The notes: generated from the letters alone by a model not told the origin. A stretch of 64,000 nucleotides of DNA from an uncultured Aquimarina sp. (GCA_947498935.1 CANMMM010000012.1:1-64000); one strand, 5' to 3'. Positions 1 to 10,073 are shown, counted from the stretch's first letter. Numbers and translations: made by a program.

Positions 1-1993
1 ATTCCGATAACTCCACATCTGACACCCCATCACTAGCATCCACCTTGGGTGACAACACGTAGCTTAAATTCCCAAAATAATCGTAAACATAATACGTATC
101 GTGAGGGAGACCCTTATTATAAGTGCGTTTGAGTACCACTCGTCCTTCTTTATCGGTATACTCTGCTGTAGTATGGTCTTGCTTATGTATTTGATCTGGC
201 TGCCAATTCTCATCTTTAGTGATCGTTACATACAGCTCATTGGGATCGTAATGACCTTCTTGTAGCAAAGTAGGTTTTTGTGCATCATTATCCTCGAAAC
301 TCACCTCAAAATAGCGTACTTCCTCCTGCGTATTCGCACGTCTTTCTATCTTAATGGTATGATCTGTGTCTGCAGCTCTATTAACTTTCCAACTTTTTCC
401 TGGCGCTCCCTGCTCTATCACTCTATTTAATGGCGAATTTTCAAACACCCGCTCTGCATAGGCATTAATGTCACTAGAAGTATTGACTCCTTTAAAATCA
501 TTGGCGTATAATGTCGCATAATACGCCCCGATATCATCTGCTACGGATACGGATTGATATGCGCCATTCCCTCCATTTATAAAAGGCAAATATTCTCTAG
601 GCTGCCTCCCAAGTGCATCGTACTCGATATGGGTAACGATGTCTGTATCTACAGGAGTTGCTTTGATGGCACGCTGTTGCATAGGCCTACCCAATCCATC
701 GAAATACGTCACTGTTTCCGATACATCTGCATTGGTCTTTATTGCCGTATTACTTTGCATCGCAAGCTGATAGGTTCGGGTGTATACATAATTCTGATTT
801 TGGGATAATGCCAGCTCGTAAGGCAATTCTACACAGCCTTGTTTATCACCAAATACCGCTGGGCACCTGTCTGTATTATTGGCTACATATCCTGTGGGTT
901 GCGTACAGGCTCGCTTAGGAGCTGCTGGATCTCCAAAACCATCTTTATCCGTATCTGCATACCATAGTTTTGAATGCTTTAGGGTATACGTAATGGTTCT
1001 AGCAGTACTCCAACATCCAGAATGATTATGCCTAGCTCTAAGATAGTATACATCTCCTTTTTTTCTATCCACTGATGCTGCTGCATTATTCGTACTTGTT
1101 CCTGTCGCACTCCCCTGCCAGTACCATGTAACTCCACTAGGCGGTTTTTTTCTTTTGATAACTGTCCTATCGCAGTGCACCACTACAGTAGGCGCGGCAG
1201 GAATGGCTGGAATCGTTTTTACGCTATAATCCACTTTTTTAGCAGCACTCCAACACCCTGAGCTGTTGTGCCTAGCTCTAATATAATAGGTAGTTCCACT
1301 GGTTGGGGTGAGTGTCTTCGAAGTATTGGCTGTACTGGTCGCCGATGCACCACCCTGCCAATACCATGTGACACCACTAGGTGGATTGGCTCTAGTTATT
1401 ATCGTTTTACCACACTGGCTGTCTACTGTAGGGGTTGCTGGTATTGCTGGCATTATTTTAACACCGTATATGATATGCCTAGTAGTTCCCCAACATAAGG
1501 TTTTATTATCCCTACCTCTTAGATAATACCTTCCTCCCCTAGTTCGAGTTATTGTCTTAGCAGCATTGTCTGTACTGGTAGCATAAGGATTGTACTGCCA
1601 ATACCATGTAATACCACTAGGAGGATTGGCTCTAGTCAATATCGTTTTACCACACTCCTGCTTAATAACAGGGGTACTAGGAATGCCTGGTGCTGGATTT
1701 TCGTCTATTTTTCCATCGCAGTTATTGTCTTTTCCATCACAAAACTCTGTAGCTCCTGGGTATATTTTAGGATCTTTGTCATTACAATCGAAATTATTAG
1801 CCACATAATTCCCTTGTGGCTTTGTTCGAGAACAAATCGATTTACCATATCGATCCCCAAACCCATCTCCATCATTATCTCTATACCATGAGATTTTATC
1901 ACTTGGGCAGTCTCCTCCACCAACAAATACTTGTGCCATCCCAGCGGTAGCACATACTATATACATTATGATAAATACCTGTATTTTTTTCAT
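1..1993 (-). CDS. Secreted RHS-family protein with DUF6443-like region, C-terminus beyond window edge
   Basis: The reading frame is open from an ATG at 1993 to the window edge, so the C-terminus is missing. It begins with a signal peptide (MKKIQVFIIMYIVCATAGMA). Next comes a MopE-like acidic motif (WYRDNDGDGFGD, later DCNDKDP and FCDGKDNNCDG), then three tandem Ig-like units of about 80 residues, each with PPSGxTWYWQ, then a second DGFGDP motif. After that starts an RHS-type core with YFDGLGRPMQQ and EYDALGRQPREY, characteristic of DUF6443 RHS proteins of Bacteroidetes. It starts 12 bp after the stop of the 1108-aa gene and is presumably co-transcribed. RHS proteins form a beta-shell that can enclose a variable C-terminal toxin; that end cannot be seen here. 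Sec export is inferred from the signal peptide, and a toxin role is possible but unproven. Confidence 0.85.
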   Translation of the reverse strand, partial: MKKIQVFIIMYIVCATAGMAQVFVGGGDCPSDKISWYRDNDGDGFGDRYGKSICSRTKPQGNYVANNFDCNDKDPKIYPGATEFCDGKDNNCDGKIDENPAPGIPSTPVIKQECGKTILTRANPPSGITWYWQYNPYATSTDNAAKTITRTRGGRYYLRGRDNKTLCWGTTRHIIYGVKIMPAIPATPTVDSQCGKTIITRANPPSGVTWYWQGGASATSTANTSKTLTPTSGTTYYIRARHNSSGCWSAAKKVDYSVKTIPAIPAAPTVVVHCDRTVIKRKKPPSGVTWYWQGSATGTSTNNAAASVDRKKGDVYYLRARHNHSGCWSTARTITYTLKHSKLWYADTDKDGFGDPAAPKRACTQPTGYVANNTDRCPAVFGDKQGCVELPYELALSQNQNYVYTRTYQLAMQSNTAIKTNADVSETVTYFDGLGRPMQQRAIKATPVDTDIVTHIEYDALGRQPREYLPFINGGNGAYQSVSVADDIGAYYATLYANDFKGVNTSSDINAYAERVFENSPLNRVIEQGAPGKSWKVNRAADTDHTIKIERRANTQEEVRYFEVSFEDNDAQKPTLLQEGHYDPNELYVTITKDENWQPDQIHKQDHTTAEYTDKEGRVVLKRTYNKGLPHDTYYVYDYFGNLSYVLSPKVDASDGVSDVELSE

Positions 1994-2005
1994 GATTCCC
2001 ATTGC

Positions 2006-5000
2006 TTATTTTTTATACATATATCTATGTTCAGACACTAAATTCCCATCAGTGTCTTTTACGAATTGTAGCCTATTCAATGTATCATACTGGTAAGTAA
2101 CTGTTTCTCCTTTGGGATCAGTGATACTCGTAATGCCTATTAAGGGCGTATAGGTATAGGTCGTAACTAGAGCTGCTGGCAGCTGTGTTCTAAGGGTCTG
2201 TTCTTGTGCAGCAGTCAGTCCACCTGCTCCTGTATGCGCATCGGCAGCAATAGCTGTGGCACTTGCTATTTGTGCCCGTGTAGCATTTTCGATTTTAGCT
2301 ACGGGATATAATTGATGATAGCCCCAGATATAGCTTACCGATGTACCATTGGGTTTTGCTACTTCTAGTGGATTTCCTTTAGTATCATAGGCGATATAGC
2401 GTATTCTAGGTTCTAATTCTCCAGCTGCCCCCTGTACCGCTTTTAGTGTTTGTATCTCTTCTGGTAGTACGATAGTCGTATCCCAGGCTTTATACACTAT
2501 GCGTTGTACCACAGTACTCTTTACATTGCCATCCTTATCCTTGACTACAGTTTCTGTTTGTATAGGTGCCGAAGGCATATGCTTGGCGCCTGATACTTGT
2601 AGTTGTTGGATAGCACTGTATTGGGCATCTGTTAACTCTGCATACCCCAATGCGCCCTTGTTTGTTACATCTGCGGGATACTTGGTGGTAGTCGTAGTGG
2701 TTTTTCCACGGTGCATAGTCGTAACTTCTTGGCTAGGCTGATAATGTGCATCATAGGTATACGCATATGTTTTTTTCTGTTGCACTTGCATCCCATCATA
2801 ATAATTCGTGGTGGTCGTTGCTGCCAAAGAAGCTGTACCTGCTGTGTTATAAATAGTAATGTATTCATTATGCCCATCCTCATCTTCTGATCCTAGTATA
2901 CCATCCTGATCAAAGAATAAAATCTGTGGTTGTATATGCATGGACCTGTTATGAAGATACGGATCATCACTTGATGGAAAATGCCCTGGAAACATCAATT
3001 GAATAAGATTGTTTTCATTGCCTCCATAAACATACTCATTCTTAATCGTTTGTATCGGTTGATAGCCTGTTTCTGTCTTTTGATACTGTGTAGTGGTTAG
3101 GGGTTTACCACGTAGCCATTCATTATCAATGGCAGGATGGTATGGCGGTCTATAGAAATCTCCTGTATCTGCAAATGCTGTAAAGCTATATTCCGTTTTC
3201 CCCATACGCTCCCCATTGGCCACCTGATATTCTGTAACATGGCTATACCCTTCGTGGTTTCCTTGCTCATAACTCATCGGACTTCCGGGTCTTGCTCCAT
3301 AAACTCTTCTGATCAGAATCGTATTGTTCCCTACAATATCATCTATATAATAATATATTGGTGGCGCAAACACCAATCCGCTGGATTGCCCATTAGGTTT
3401 TTTATATTCATATTCTTTTATGATATTACCATTAGCACCGTCATTCAGGGTAATTTTCTTGATTCTATTACCTGCTGTATAGAGTAAATTATTGGTATCT
3501 TCACCACTGTCTATGATTTCTTTTCGTATCTTCCATGTTAGAGCAATTGCAAAATGACTGGTCTCAAAATCCTTTGGGTCTTCTGCCCCCACATTTCTTG
3601 GTGTCGCTCTTAAGGTATACGTACCTCTTGGTATTCTGTAAACATTCCTACCTGGCAAAAAATCGATCGTACGCTCTTCGTTTAGCAACTGTACCTTATA
3701 AGGACATGTAGTCGTAAACACCTCCGAATCACAAAATTCTGAAGGATTTATAAACAAGCTAACATTTACATCATCACTATCATAATAAATGATCTCAAAA
3801 GGCTCTTCTGATTCATAAAAGCGCCCGTTGTAAAACAACGGAGATTTCGCTAAGGTCTCTGTTTTAAGCTCATAAGGAGCTGTTTCTGGCGTCAACAACT
3901 CATCGAAATATGGAGGTTTTACTGCTAAATTCGCTTCATACTCATAGGTAGCCGTTCCTCCTGTAGGGTAGGTAATCTGGGTTAGCAATCCAGCTTTATT
4001 TTTAGTTTCATCTACTGACCGATCTTCTGTTCTTGCTCCTGCTTGCTTAAAAGTCAGAAAATCTCCGTTTTGCTTTCCATTATAATACCCCCATGCATCC
4101 TGCGAATTAGAAAATCGATTCGGAAGTGGTTCGCTGTGGTATGCAAAGGTATACGGAGGGATATTGTTTTCTCCTTTCTGATCATAGGTCGTGATACTAT
4201 CTAGAAACAATCGCTTGGTAGCTCTAGGATCTAAGATAAGTAACGCCTCTAATGTATTGGAATTAGATATATTATTGGTATAGGTATACTTAAATCCAAA
4301 AGATTTAATCACTGTTCCTGCTGTATTTTTTAGCTGTATTGTTTCTAGTGTATACGCACCTTGTATATCTTCTCGCTCTGTGGTACTAGGTATAAATGTC
4401 ATACTACCTTCGGGAAAGGTAATACCAGCGACTTGATGCTGTATGGGACGTACTTCTGAAAAATAAGACGTTACCCCAGCTGGCCCTTTATCTATTTTAT
4501 CAAAGCTTCTTCGTACATATCTTGGTGTTTCTTTTGTATAACTAAACTTAGCTGATCGGCCATTAGGACTCACTATATCCATCAGGTACCAAGCCATATT
4601 GGGACTAAATCCACTGCCTGGTGTGGTACTTAATCTAGTATTGTATGTCCCTTGTTTAGTAACTACCTCTTTATCTATCGCATTGGTTTTACCATCTAGG
4701 GCTGTCCCAAAATGATAGGTATACCCATCTGGTGTTTGTACTTTCCAGCCTTTGATCGGACCGACACTGCCTGTTTCCCAAATGGGTTGGATCGTAATGT
4801 CTGAAAAACTTTGTATTACAGGTTGCTTGGTTCTTTGATCAAAGAAAAACTTCCCAGTATATCCCATAAAATTAAACATAAAGATATCCGGGATAAAATC
4901 TAATTCTTGTAGTATAGAAGCAGCTTGTACCCTTCTTCGGGTTTGTTCTGAGGTAAAAAACGTTTCATAATAATTATCTCGTAAACATCCCTTTACAGAA

Positions 5001-5332
5001 TTAGCAATATACTCATCGGCTGCATCTCGAATTTGTCTGGTGATCACGCCACCAGCATTGAGCGACCATCCCAGCCCTACTCTAGAGGCTACTTCTGCTA
5101 CTTGTACTCCTTTGGCATGATACGATAGCTGAATCGGGATCGACATTCCATCGAGCGATGCTGTGTGAATGGGTACTTGTATCGATGGTGTACCGTTATA
5201 ATAAGAGACGGGACTTTCTACAAATTTCCCTAGAGAGGCGGCTTCTGGACTTGGAGGAATCACTACGATCGATTCCTGCCCCGACACAATTCCGTATAAC
5301 ATCCCTAAGAGACATACAAAGATTTTTTTCAT
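2006..5332 (-). CDS. Secreted RHS/YD-repeat protein, 1108 aa
   Basis: The N-terminus is a clear signal peptide (MKKIFVCLLGMLYGIVSGQ). The start of the mature chain carries the block GLGWSLNAGGVITR, which I recognise from large Bacteroidetes proteins encoded beside RHS genes, within a beta-rich SpvB/TcaC-like region. The long middle is beta-rich and rich in Tyr and Thr. The C-terminal 150 residues hold YD repeats (YDTKGNPLEV, TYQYDTLNRLQFVKDTDGN). The protein is first in an operon with the RHS gene ending at the window edge. The pair suggests a shell or carrier and its partner at the cell surface. A 31-bp promoter-like element shared with the giant operon at 46390 lies about 280 bp upstream, and a 160-bp palindrome sits between that element and the ATG. 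No catalytic domain was recognised. Confidence 0.85.
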   Translation of the reverse strand: MKKIFVCLLGMLYGIVSGQESIVVIPPSPEAASLGKFVESPVSYYNGTPSIQVPIHTASLDGMSIPIQLSYHAKGVQVAEVASRVGLGWSLNAGGVITRQIRDAADEYIANSVKGCLRDNYYETFFTSEQTRRRVQAASILQELDFIPDIFMFNFMGYTGKFFFDQRTKQPVIQSFSDITIQPIWETGSVGPIKGWKVQTPDGYTYHFGTALDGKTNAIDKEVVTKQGTYNTRLSTTPGSGFSPNMAWYLMDIVSPNGRSAKFSYTKETPRYVRRSFDKIDKGPAGVTSYFSEVRPIQHQVAGITFPEGSMTFIPSTTEREDIQGAYTLETIQLKNTAGTVIKSFGFKYTYTNNISNSNTLEALLILDPRATKRLFLDSITTYDQKGENNIPPYTFAYHSEPLPNRFSNSQDAWGYYNGKQNGDFLTFKQAGARTEDRSVDETKNKAGLLTQITYPTGGTATYEYEANLAVKPPYFDELLTPETAPYELKTETLAKSPLFYNGRFYESEEPFEIIYYDSDDVNVSLFINPSEFCDSEVFTTTCPYKVQLLNEERTIDFLPGRNVYRIPRGTYTLRATPRNVGAEDPKDFETSHFAIALTWKIRKEIIDSGEDTNNLLYTAGNRIKKITLNDGANGNIIKEYEYKKPNGQSSGLVFAPPIYYYIDDIVGNNTILIRRVYGARPGSPMSYEQGNHEGYSHVTEYQVANGERMGKTEYSFTAFADTGDFYRPPYHPAIDNEWLRGKPLTTTQYQKTETGYQPIQTIKNEYVYGGNENNLIQLMFPGHFPSSDDPYLHNRSMHIQPQILFFDQDGILGSEDEDGHNEYITIYNTAGTASLAATTTTNYYDGMQVQQKKTYAYTYDAHYQPSQEVTTMHRGKTTTTTTKYPADVTNKGALGYAELTDAQYSAIQQLQVSGAKHMPSAPIQTETVVKDKDGNVKSTVVQRIVYKAWDTTIVLPEEIQTLKAVQGAAGELEPRIRYIAYDTKGNPLEVAKPNGTSVSYIWGYHQLYPVAKIENATRAQIASATAIAADAHTGAGGLTAAQEQTLRTQLPAALVTTYTYTPLIGITSITDPKGETVTYQYDTLNRLQFVKDTDGNLVSEHRYMYKK

Positions 5333-5440
5333 ACTAACTAATTATTTTATAAAACTAAACTAACTACTTTACGATCATACACATCTTATAAAGAGACACG
5401 ATGCATGACAACTCGGGGCTTAGTTGATGGAGCATCGTAA

Positions 5441-5601
5441 TGAAGTGATTTAAACTTTTTCAATTTGCTATAAAAACGATCTTTTGCCCTCAAATTTTGT
5501 AATTTTTGAGTTCCGTAGCCCTGCTATGCAACAAAAAAATCACTTCATTTGGTCACAAAATCTCCGATTTTCGCTGAAATCAAAAAGTTTACATCACTTC
5601 A
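5441..5601. repeat. Large palindromic repeat C1
   Basis: The ends are near-perfect inverted copies: the left begins TGAAGTGATTTAAACTTTTT and the right ends with its reverse complement with one mismatch. Internal arms also pair (ACGATCTTTTGCCC against GGTCACAAAATC, imperfect). The centre is GTAGCCCTGCTATG. The same architecture recurs at 10074-10237 and 54458-54620. It lies in the 5' leader of the RHS operon if the element at 5614 is the promoter. Confidence 0.8.
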
Positions 5602-5613
5602 ATGCGTACACCT

Positions 5614-5644
5614 ATTAATGTCTAAAACAGCGGAAATGTTACCC
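5614..5644 (-). promoter_or_regulatory. Promoter-like element shared by RHS and giant-protein operons (site 1)
   Basis: The plus strand reads ATTAATGTC-N9-GGAAATGTTACCC; read in the direction of the RHS operon it is GGGTAACATTTCC-N9-GACATTAAT. The only other copy seen in the window is at 46470-46500, with identical spacing and in the same orientation upstream of the giant operon. The GTAAC half followed after 15 bp by GACATT resembles the two-box layout of an extracytoplasmic-function sigma promoter. That assignment is inference; the conservation itself is seen directly. Confidence 0.6.
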
Positions 5645-5873
5645 CCTAAAAAGCACTTTTTTTGAAGAAATTTTGAAACAAACACTTAAACAACTATAAA
5701 ACAGCAATTTACAAACACTAGTGGTTGTATATAATTTTAGTAAATTATATATTAAAAACACTAATTTATCTGTAAAAAAGAAATTTTATATAAAAAAGTA
5801 GTTATGTAAAGAACTATATAATAGCTATGATAGCTGCTATACTAATCATGTAGCATATCAGGAACACGGCATC

Positions 5874-5957
5874 GCGTCAGGGATAGGAACGGCATCCTTT
5901 TTTGGTTTTCTAAAAAACCAAAAAAGATACAGTGGATAGCCCGCTCGGACGCCCAAA
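5874..5957 (-). repeat. Intergenic repeat A1 with T-rich hairpin
   Basis: It starts right after the der stop codon. Read with der it begins TTTGGGCG, contains GGGCTATCC and ends TATCCCTGACGC. The centre is a 13-bp stem (5897-5909 against 5914-5926, CTTTTTTGGTTTT paired with its complement), which could act as a bidirectional terminator. Other A-type copies are at 7421-7511 and 52658-52749. Confidence 0.8.
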
Positions 5958-5960
5958 TCC

Positions 5961-7268
5961 TTATTTTTTTCTAAAATATACGGCTACTGGGACTCCGTGG
6001 AAGTCAAAATTCTTGCGCAATTGATTTTCGATATAACGCTTGTAGGGATCGCGTACATACTGCGGTAGGTTGCAAAAAAAGGCAAACTGTGGCTGTGGAG
6101 TAGGCAGTTGCATACAATACTTGATCTTTACATACTTCCCCTTATAGGCTGGTGGTGGGTTATGCTCGATGATGGGCAGCATGGTATCGTTCATCTCACT
6201 GGTTTTGATCTTTTTGGATCGGTTTTTATAGACTTCTACCGCTGTTTCTATGGCCTTGTAGAGACGTTGCTTGGTCAGGGCAGAGATGAACACGATCGGC
6301 ACATCGGTAAATGGGGCGATTTGCTCGCGGATGTGTTTCTCAAAATCCTTGAGCGTATTGCTCTGCTTATTTTCGATCAAATCCCATTTATTGACTAAAA
6401 TCACCACCCCTTTTCGATTGCGTTCGGCGAGCCAAAAGATGTTTTGCACCTGTGCATCAAACCCACGCGTAGCATCGACTACCAATAGACAGACATCACT
6501 ATGCTCAATGGCACGTACGGAGCGCATCACGGAATAGAACTCTAAGTCCTCCTTAACCTTGGACTTACGTCGGATTCCTGCGGTATCGACGAGATTGAAC
6601 TCAAAACCAAAACGATTGTACTTCGTATCGATCGCATCTCGGGTAGTTCCTGCAATATCGGTTACTATATAGCGATCCTCGCCAATCAGGGCATTGATAA
6701 AGGATGATTTCCCCGCATTGGGCCTTCCTACTACGGCAAAACGCGGTAACTCAGACTCCTCTTCCTCTATATAAGGTGGCAGGGCATCGACTAAGGCGTC
6801 TAGTAACTCTCCTGTACCACTCCCATTGATACTCGCGATGGTGTAATACTCGCCCAGCCCTAGATTATAAAACTCTACGGCATCGGCGGCTCGGCGACCA
6901 TTATCTACTTTATTCACTGCCAGAAAAACAGGCTTGTCTACCTTGCGCAGCAGATTCGCCACATCTTCATCCATTCCTGTGATGCCAGATTCTACATCGA
7001 CCATAAAGATAATCGCATCCGCTTCCTCGATAGCCAGTTCTACTTGCTTATCGATTTCTGCTTCGAAAATATCATCGCTTCCTACTACATACCCTCCAGT
7101 ATCGATGAGCGAAAATTCACGACCATTCCAGTCACTCTTCCCATAATGGCGATCACGAGTTACCCCACTCACCGCATCTACGATCGCTTCTCTTCGCTGA
7201 ATTAATCGATTGAAGAAGGTCGATTTTCCTACATTCGGTCTCCCGACAATGGCCACTATACTACTCAT
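5961..7268 (-). CDS. der: Ribosome biogenesis GTPase Der (EngA)
   Basis: Der is an essential double GTPase needed for maturation of the 50S ribosomal subunit. Two GTPase domains are visible in tandem. The first has GRPNVGKST (residues about 8-16), DTGG and NKVD. The second has GRPNAGKSS (about 180-188), [10 protein letters not shown] and NKWD. A C-terminal KH-like domain ends with [15 protein letters not shown], close to the usual Der C-terminus. At 435 aa the length is normal for the family, and the ATG at 7268 gives the expected [17 protein letters not shown] beginning. It appears monocistronic, with repeat A1 immediately after its stop codon likely ending transcription. Confidence 0.98.
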   Translation of the reverse strand: MSSIVAIVGRPNVGKSTFFNRLIQRREAIVDAVSGVTRDRHYGKSDWNGREFSLIDTGGYVVGSDDIFEAEIDKQVELAIEEADAIIFMVDVESGITGMDEDVANLLRKVDKPVFLAVNKVDNGRRAADAVEFYNLGLGEYYTIASINGSGTGELLDALVDALPPYIEEEESELPRFAVVGRPNAGKSSFINALIGEDRYIVTDIAGTTRDAIDTKYNRFGFEFNLVDTAGIRRKSKVKEDLEFYSVMRSVRAIEHSDVCLLVVDATRGFDAQVQNIFWLAERNRKGVVILVNKWDLIENKQSNTLKDFEKHIREQIAPFTDVPIVFISALTKQRLYKAIETAVEVYKNRSKKIKTSEMNDTMLPIIEHNPPPAYKGKYVKIKYCMQLPTPQPQFAFFCNLPQYVRDPYKRYIENQLRKNFDFHGVPVAVYFRKK

Positions 7269-7576
7269 CTTGTATGCTCTAATTTTTTGGCAAAATTACT
7301 CTTTTTATTCAGAAGTGATTACAACTTTTTGTTTTTTGGCTGCTATTCCCTTCTTTTTCCGTCCTAATCTTACTGTTTTTTATAGCATTTACAGGTATTT
7401 TCTATGATCGGTATGCATACTTTGGGCGTTACCACAAGGGTCGGGCTATACGCTGTATCTTTTTTGTTTTTTCTGAAAAACAAAAAAGGATGCCGCTCCT
7501 ATCCCTAACGCAAAAAAAACTTAACAGTAAATTTTATGAGGGTCATATAGTTAGGACACTAACTATTTGTAGGCTG
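7269..7576. other. Intergenic region between der and the GH57 gene
   Basis: This 308-bp gap holds repeat A2 and no credible gene. The short open frame crossing 7210-7407 starts inside der and has no family signature. Confidence 0.7.
7421..7511 (+). repeat. Intergenic repeat A2 with T-rich hairpin
   Basis: It begins TTTGGGCGTTACC, contains GGGCTATACG, a T-rich/A-rich hairpin (CTTTTTTGTTTTT paired with AAAAACAAAAAAG) and ends TATCCCTAACGC. It lies between der and the GH57 gene and is the one copy of the six whose GGGCG end does not face an upstream stop codon. Confidence 0.8.
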
Positions 7577-8812
7577 CTACGATGGGGCTTCTATTGTTAC
7601 CAACTTTTCTATACCGCTTCTTCCTATGTGCTGCTCGATACGGTATTCTAAGTCTGCGTAGGCATTCATACAATAGGTATATGCCTGTAGCGGATCTTTA
7701 TACGGACTAAAATGTTGGTGAACCGCTCCATCTGCTCCGTTTTTGGTACACATATAATAGTAGTGATCGGAGGTCGTGAGGCGATGCCAATCTGCGAGTA
7801 AGACTGCATCTCCAATGTGGTATACTGCTGCTTCCATCGCATAGAGGCGCCGCAGGGCTTCTTTCTGTAAGGCATTGCCACACCAAGCCGAGAGATCGCG
7901 CTCTGTATCTGCCCATGAACTACTGCTAGGCACATCGTACACCCCTCGTATGGGATAGGTAGCTATGACCTCTGAGGGCGTTTTAAAGTCCAATGCCTCA
8001 TACCGAAACACTTCGGCTGGCAATGCGCGTAAAAAATCAAAAATACCTGTAGCGGCTGTTTGATGCGCCCCAAAGGTTTCGTAATCCAAGAATATATTGA
8101 TCGTATCTGCTCCATGTACGGCTTCCTGATGTAACCAGGCTACGTAATCGGCTGCCGTGAGTGGATAGGAATTCCATGTGGTATCCGAAAAACGAAAGGC
8201 GATAGCATCGCTCAACGAATAATTTCTAAGGAGTAACGGCATGGCTGCTACTTGCGGAGGATGCCTAAGGCAATTCACTGAATACTGTCCTACTTCTGCG
8301 GGGATTCCTTCTGCCAGTATGCCTTTATACCCCAACTGCTGTATCTCCATTGCCAACTGATTACTGTAGATCAACTCGGTATTACGAAATACCGTAGGAG
8401 TAACACCAAAGTAGTGCTGCATCGCGGCGGTGTGCTGTGCTAACTGGTCTTTAAACACATGTTCGGAATACAAAGAACTAAGCGAATGATGATAGGTCTC
8501 TGCTAGGAGTTCTACATTGCCGGTAGCGACGAGCCGCTGAAAACTTTCTATTACATCGGGACGCCACTGCCCGAACTGCGCTAATGCAACGCCCGTAATA
8601 GAAAATGCTACTTTAAAACGCCCCTCATACTGCTGTATCAGTTCATAAAGCAGCTGATTAGCGGGCAGGTAACAATGGTCAGCTACCTCATCTAAAATAG
8701 TGCGATTCAGCGGAGTGTCAAACAACTGCTGATCATAGGCGATATCGAAAATCCCATAGGGTTTAACCCGATAGGGCTGATGTACCTGAAAATAAAAACA
8801 AATCGATGCCAT
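7577..8812 (-). CDS. Glycoside hydrolase family 57 alpha-amylase-like protein
   Basis: GH57 enzymes cleave or transfer alpha-glucans. The family motifs are present in order: YFQVHQPYR near the N-terminus, ELLAETYHHSLSSLY, VFRNTELIYSN, and DYETFGAHQ with the Asp expected to be the acid/base. The length, about 411 aa, fits the short cytoplasmic bacterial subgroup, and no signal peptide is seen, so it probably acts on cytoplasmic glycogen or maltodextrin. I chose the ATG at 8812 because it gives the usual MxxICFYFQVHQP start; a start at 8833 would add seven residues and overlap the upstream gene. It follows the glycosyltransferase with almost no gap. A GH57, a GT4 and a debranching enzyme together are a known Bacteroidetes glycogen arrangement. 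Confidence 0.92.
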   Translation of the reverse strand: MASICFYFQVHQPYRVKPYGIFDIAYDQQLFDTPLNRTILDEVADHCYLPANQLLYELIQQYEGRFKVAFSITGVALAQFGQWRPDVIESFQRLVATGNVELLAETYHHSLSSLYSEHVFKDQLAQHTAAMQHYFGVTPTVFRNTELIYSNQLAMEIQQLGYKGILAEGIPAEVGQYSVNCLRHPPQVAAMPLLLRNYSLSDAIAFRFSDTTWNSYPLTAADYVAWLHQEAVHGADTINIFLDYETFGAHQTAATGIFDFLRALPAEVFRYEALDFKTPSEVIATYPIRGVYDVPSSSSWADTERDLSAWCGNALQKEALRRLYAMEAAVYHIGDAVLLADWHRLTTSDHYYYMCTKNGADGAVHQHFSPYKDPLQAYTYCMNAYADLEYRIEQHIGRSGIEKLVTIEAPS

Positions 8813-8813
8813 A

Positions 8814-10055
8814 TTACCTAAGAATTGTTGCATATGCAGCGATGAGCTGATTTGCTGCTAGCTGCCAACTTACTGCCTTGATTTCTTCTTGTTGTTTGTC
8901 TACTATACTTGCCCGCAGGTCTGCATCCCGAAGTAAGGTAATAAGCTGCTGCGCAAATCGATCGGTATCCCAATAATCTGCTTGCCAAGCAGTGGTTAGC
9001 ACCTCTGCTACACCTGATTGCTTACTAATTACACAGGGAACTCCGGCATTGGCAGCCTCTAAGACTGCTAACCCAAAGGGTTCTGATACCGAAGGCATAA
9101 AATAAATGGCCGTAGTGGCTAATAATGCGTCGATCTGGCATCGATCCATAAATCCTGTGTAAATGATATACTGACTCAACTGCGTATTCGCCGCCTCCAT
9201 TAATAGCGCTGCTAGCTGATCGCCCGATCCTGCAATGACAAAACGAACATCGGTGTACTGCTGTGTTACCTTCTGTATGGTTTCTAGTAGGTATCGAGGT
9301 CCTTTTTGTGCAGTAATCCGCCCCATAAAGGTGATGAACTGCTGCGGGATGGCATGCTTCCAGCGTGCCTGCGGCTTGCACTCTATAGCATGATACACAG
9401 GTACAATCTTAGTAGCAGGTAGCTGATAATGCTCCTTGATACATTGCTTGGTATAACTACTCACCGCTACTACGAGATCGGCTTGCTGCATGGCTTTTTG
9501 TTCGATGGCGTATACTGCAGTGGCTACACCGACTCCTACTCTATCTGTTTCTAAGGAATGGATATGTACCACCAAAGGGGTATCTCGTAATTGCTGTAAT
9601 CGCATACCTGCTGTAAAGGTAAGCCAATCATGACAATGGATAATATCAAAGGATAAGGTAGCTGCAATACTACATACCCCCGCTTTGAAAGCCCGTATTT
9701 TTGCCCATATATTTGCCCCATACACTTCATCGGCTGTTACTTGTTGTTTGGCACGTGTATAGAAGGCATCCATAGCTATTTCATACGAATGAGTTGCTGG
9801 ATAGGCAGACAGTTCCTCAGGGGTATGTATAGCTAGTACTGCGGTGGTCTCTGAAGGCTCTTTCTGAGCGATTTCATTGACGCCATGCACAGTCACATTA
9901 GGTAGCACAGGAGTATCCTGATCTTTATACGGGATGATCAACTGTACTGCAACAAACTCGCTTAGCGCCTTTATAATTTCATAAGTAGCCACTGCTAATC
10001 CGCCCACTATTCTGGGCGGATATTCCCATCCAATAACTAAGACTGTTTTGGGCAT
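8814..10055 (-). CDS. GT4-type glycosyltransferase, glycogen-synthase-like
   Basis: The protein has a GT-B fold. Near the N-terminus is VLVIGWEYPPRIVGGLAVATYE, the nucleotide-sugar transferase start typical of glycogen/starch-synthase relatives. The C-terminal half has ITFMGRITAQKGPRYLL and the E-x7-E motif SEPFGLAVLEAA. It probably builds or extends an alpha-glucan in the cytoplasm together with the GH57 and debranching enzymes nearby. The frame extends to 10088, but that ATG lies inside the palindromic repeat C2 (10074-10237), so the MPKT start at 10055 is preferred; 10067 is also possible. Its stop codon lies 1 bp from the GH57 start, so translation may be coupled. The exact donor and acceptor cannot be told from the sequence. 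Confidence 0.9.
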   Translation of the reverse strand: MPKTVLVIGWEYPPRIVGGLAVATYEIIKALSEFVAVQLIIPYKDQDTPVLPNVTVHGVNEIAQKEPSETTAVLAIHTPEELSAYPATHSYEIAMDAFYTRAKQQVTADEVYGANIWAKIRAFKAGVCSIAATLSFDIIHCHDWLTFTAGMRLQQLRDTPLVVHIHSLETDRVGVGVATAVYAIEQKAMQQADLVVAVSSYTKQCIKEHYQLPATKIVPVYHAIECKPQARWKHAIPQQFITFMGRITAQKGPRYLLETIQKVTQQYTDVRFVIAGSGDQLAALLMEAANTQLSQYIIYTGFMDRCQIDALLATTAIYFMPSVSEPFGLAVLEAANAGVPCVISKQSGVAEVLTTAWQADYWDTDRFAQQLITLLRDADLRASIVDKQQEEIKAVSWQLAANQLIAAYATILR

Positions 10056-10073
10056 GGCTGTACGCATACATAC

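Larger units (their letters stand above)
5333..5960. other. Intergenic region: RHS promoter side, palindrome C1, repeat A1
   Basis: This is 628 bp without a credible gene. It holds the 161-bp palindrome C1 (5441-5601), the 31-bp shared promoter-like element (5614-5644), a very AT-rich stretch (about 5690-5830) and repeat A1 (5874-5957), which begins 3 bp after the der stop codon. Confidence 0.8.

Noticed and set aside
5687..5700. TTAAACAA before the RHS operon as a shared operator half
   Set aside because: No TTGTTTA partner lies 18 bp away on either side.
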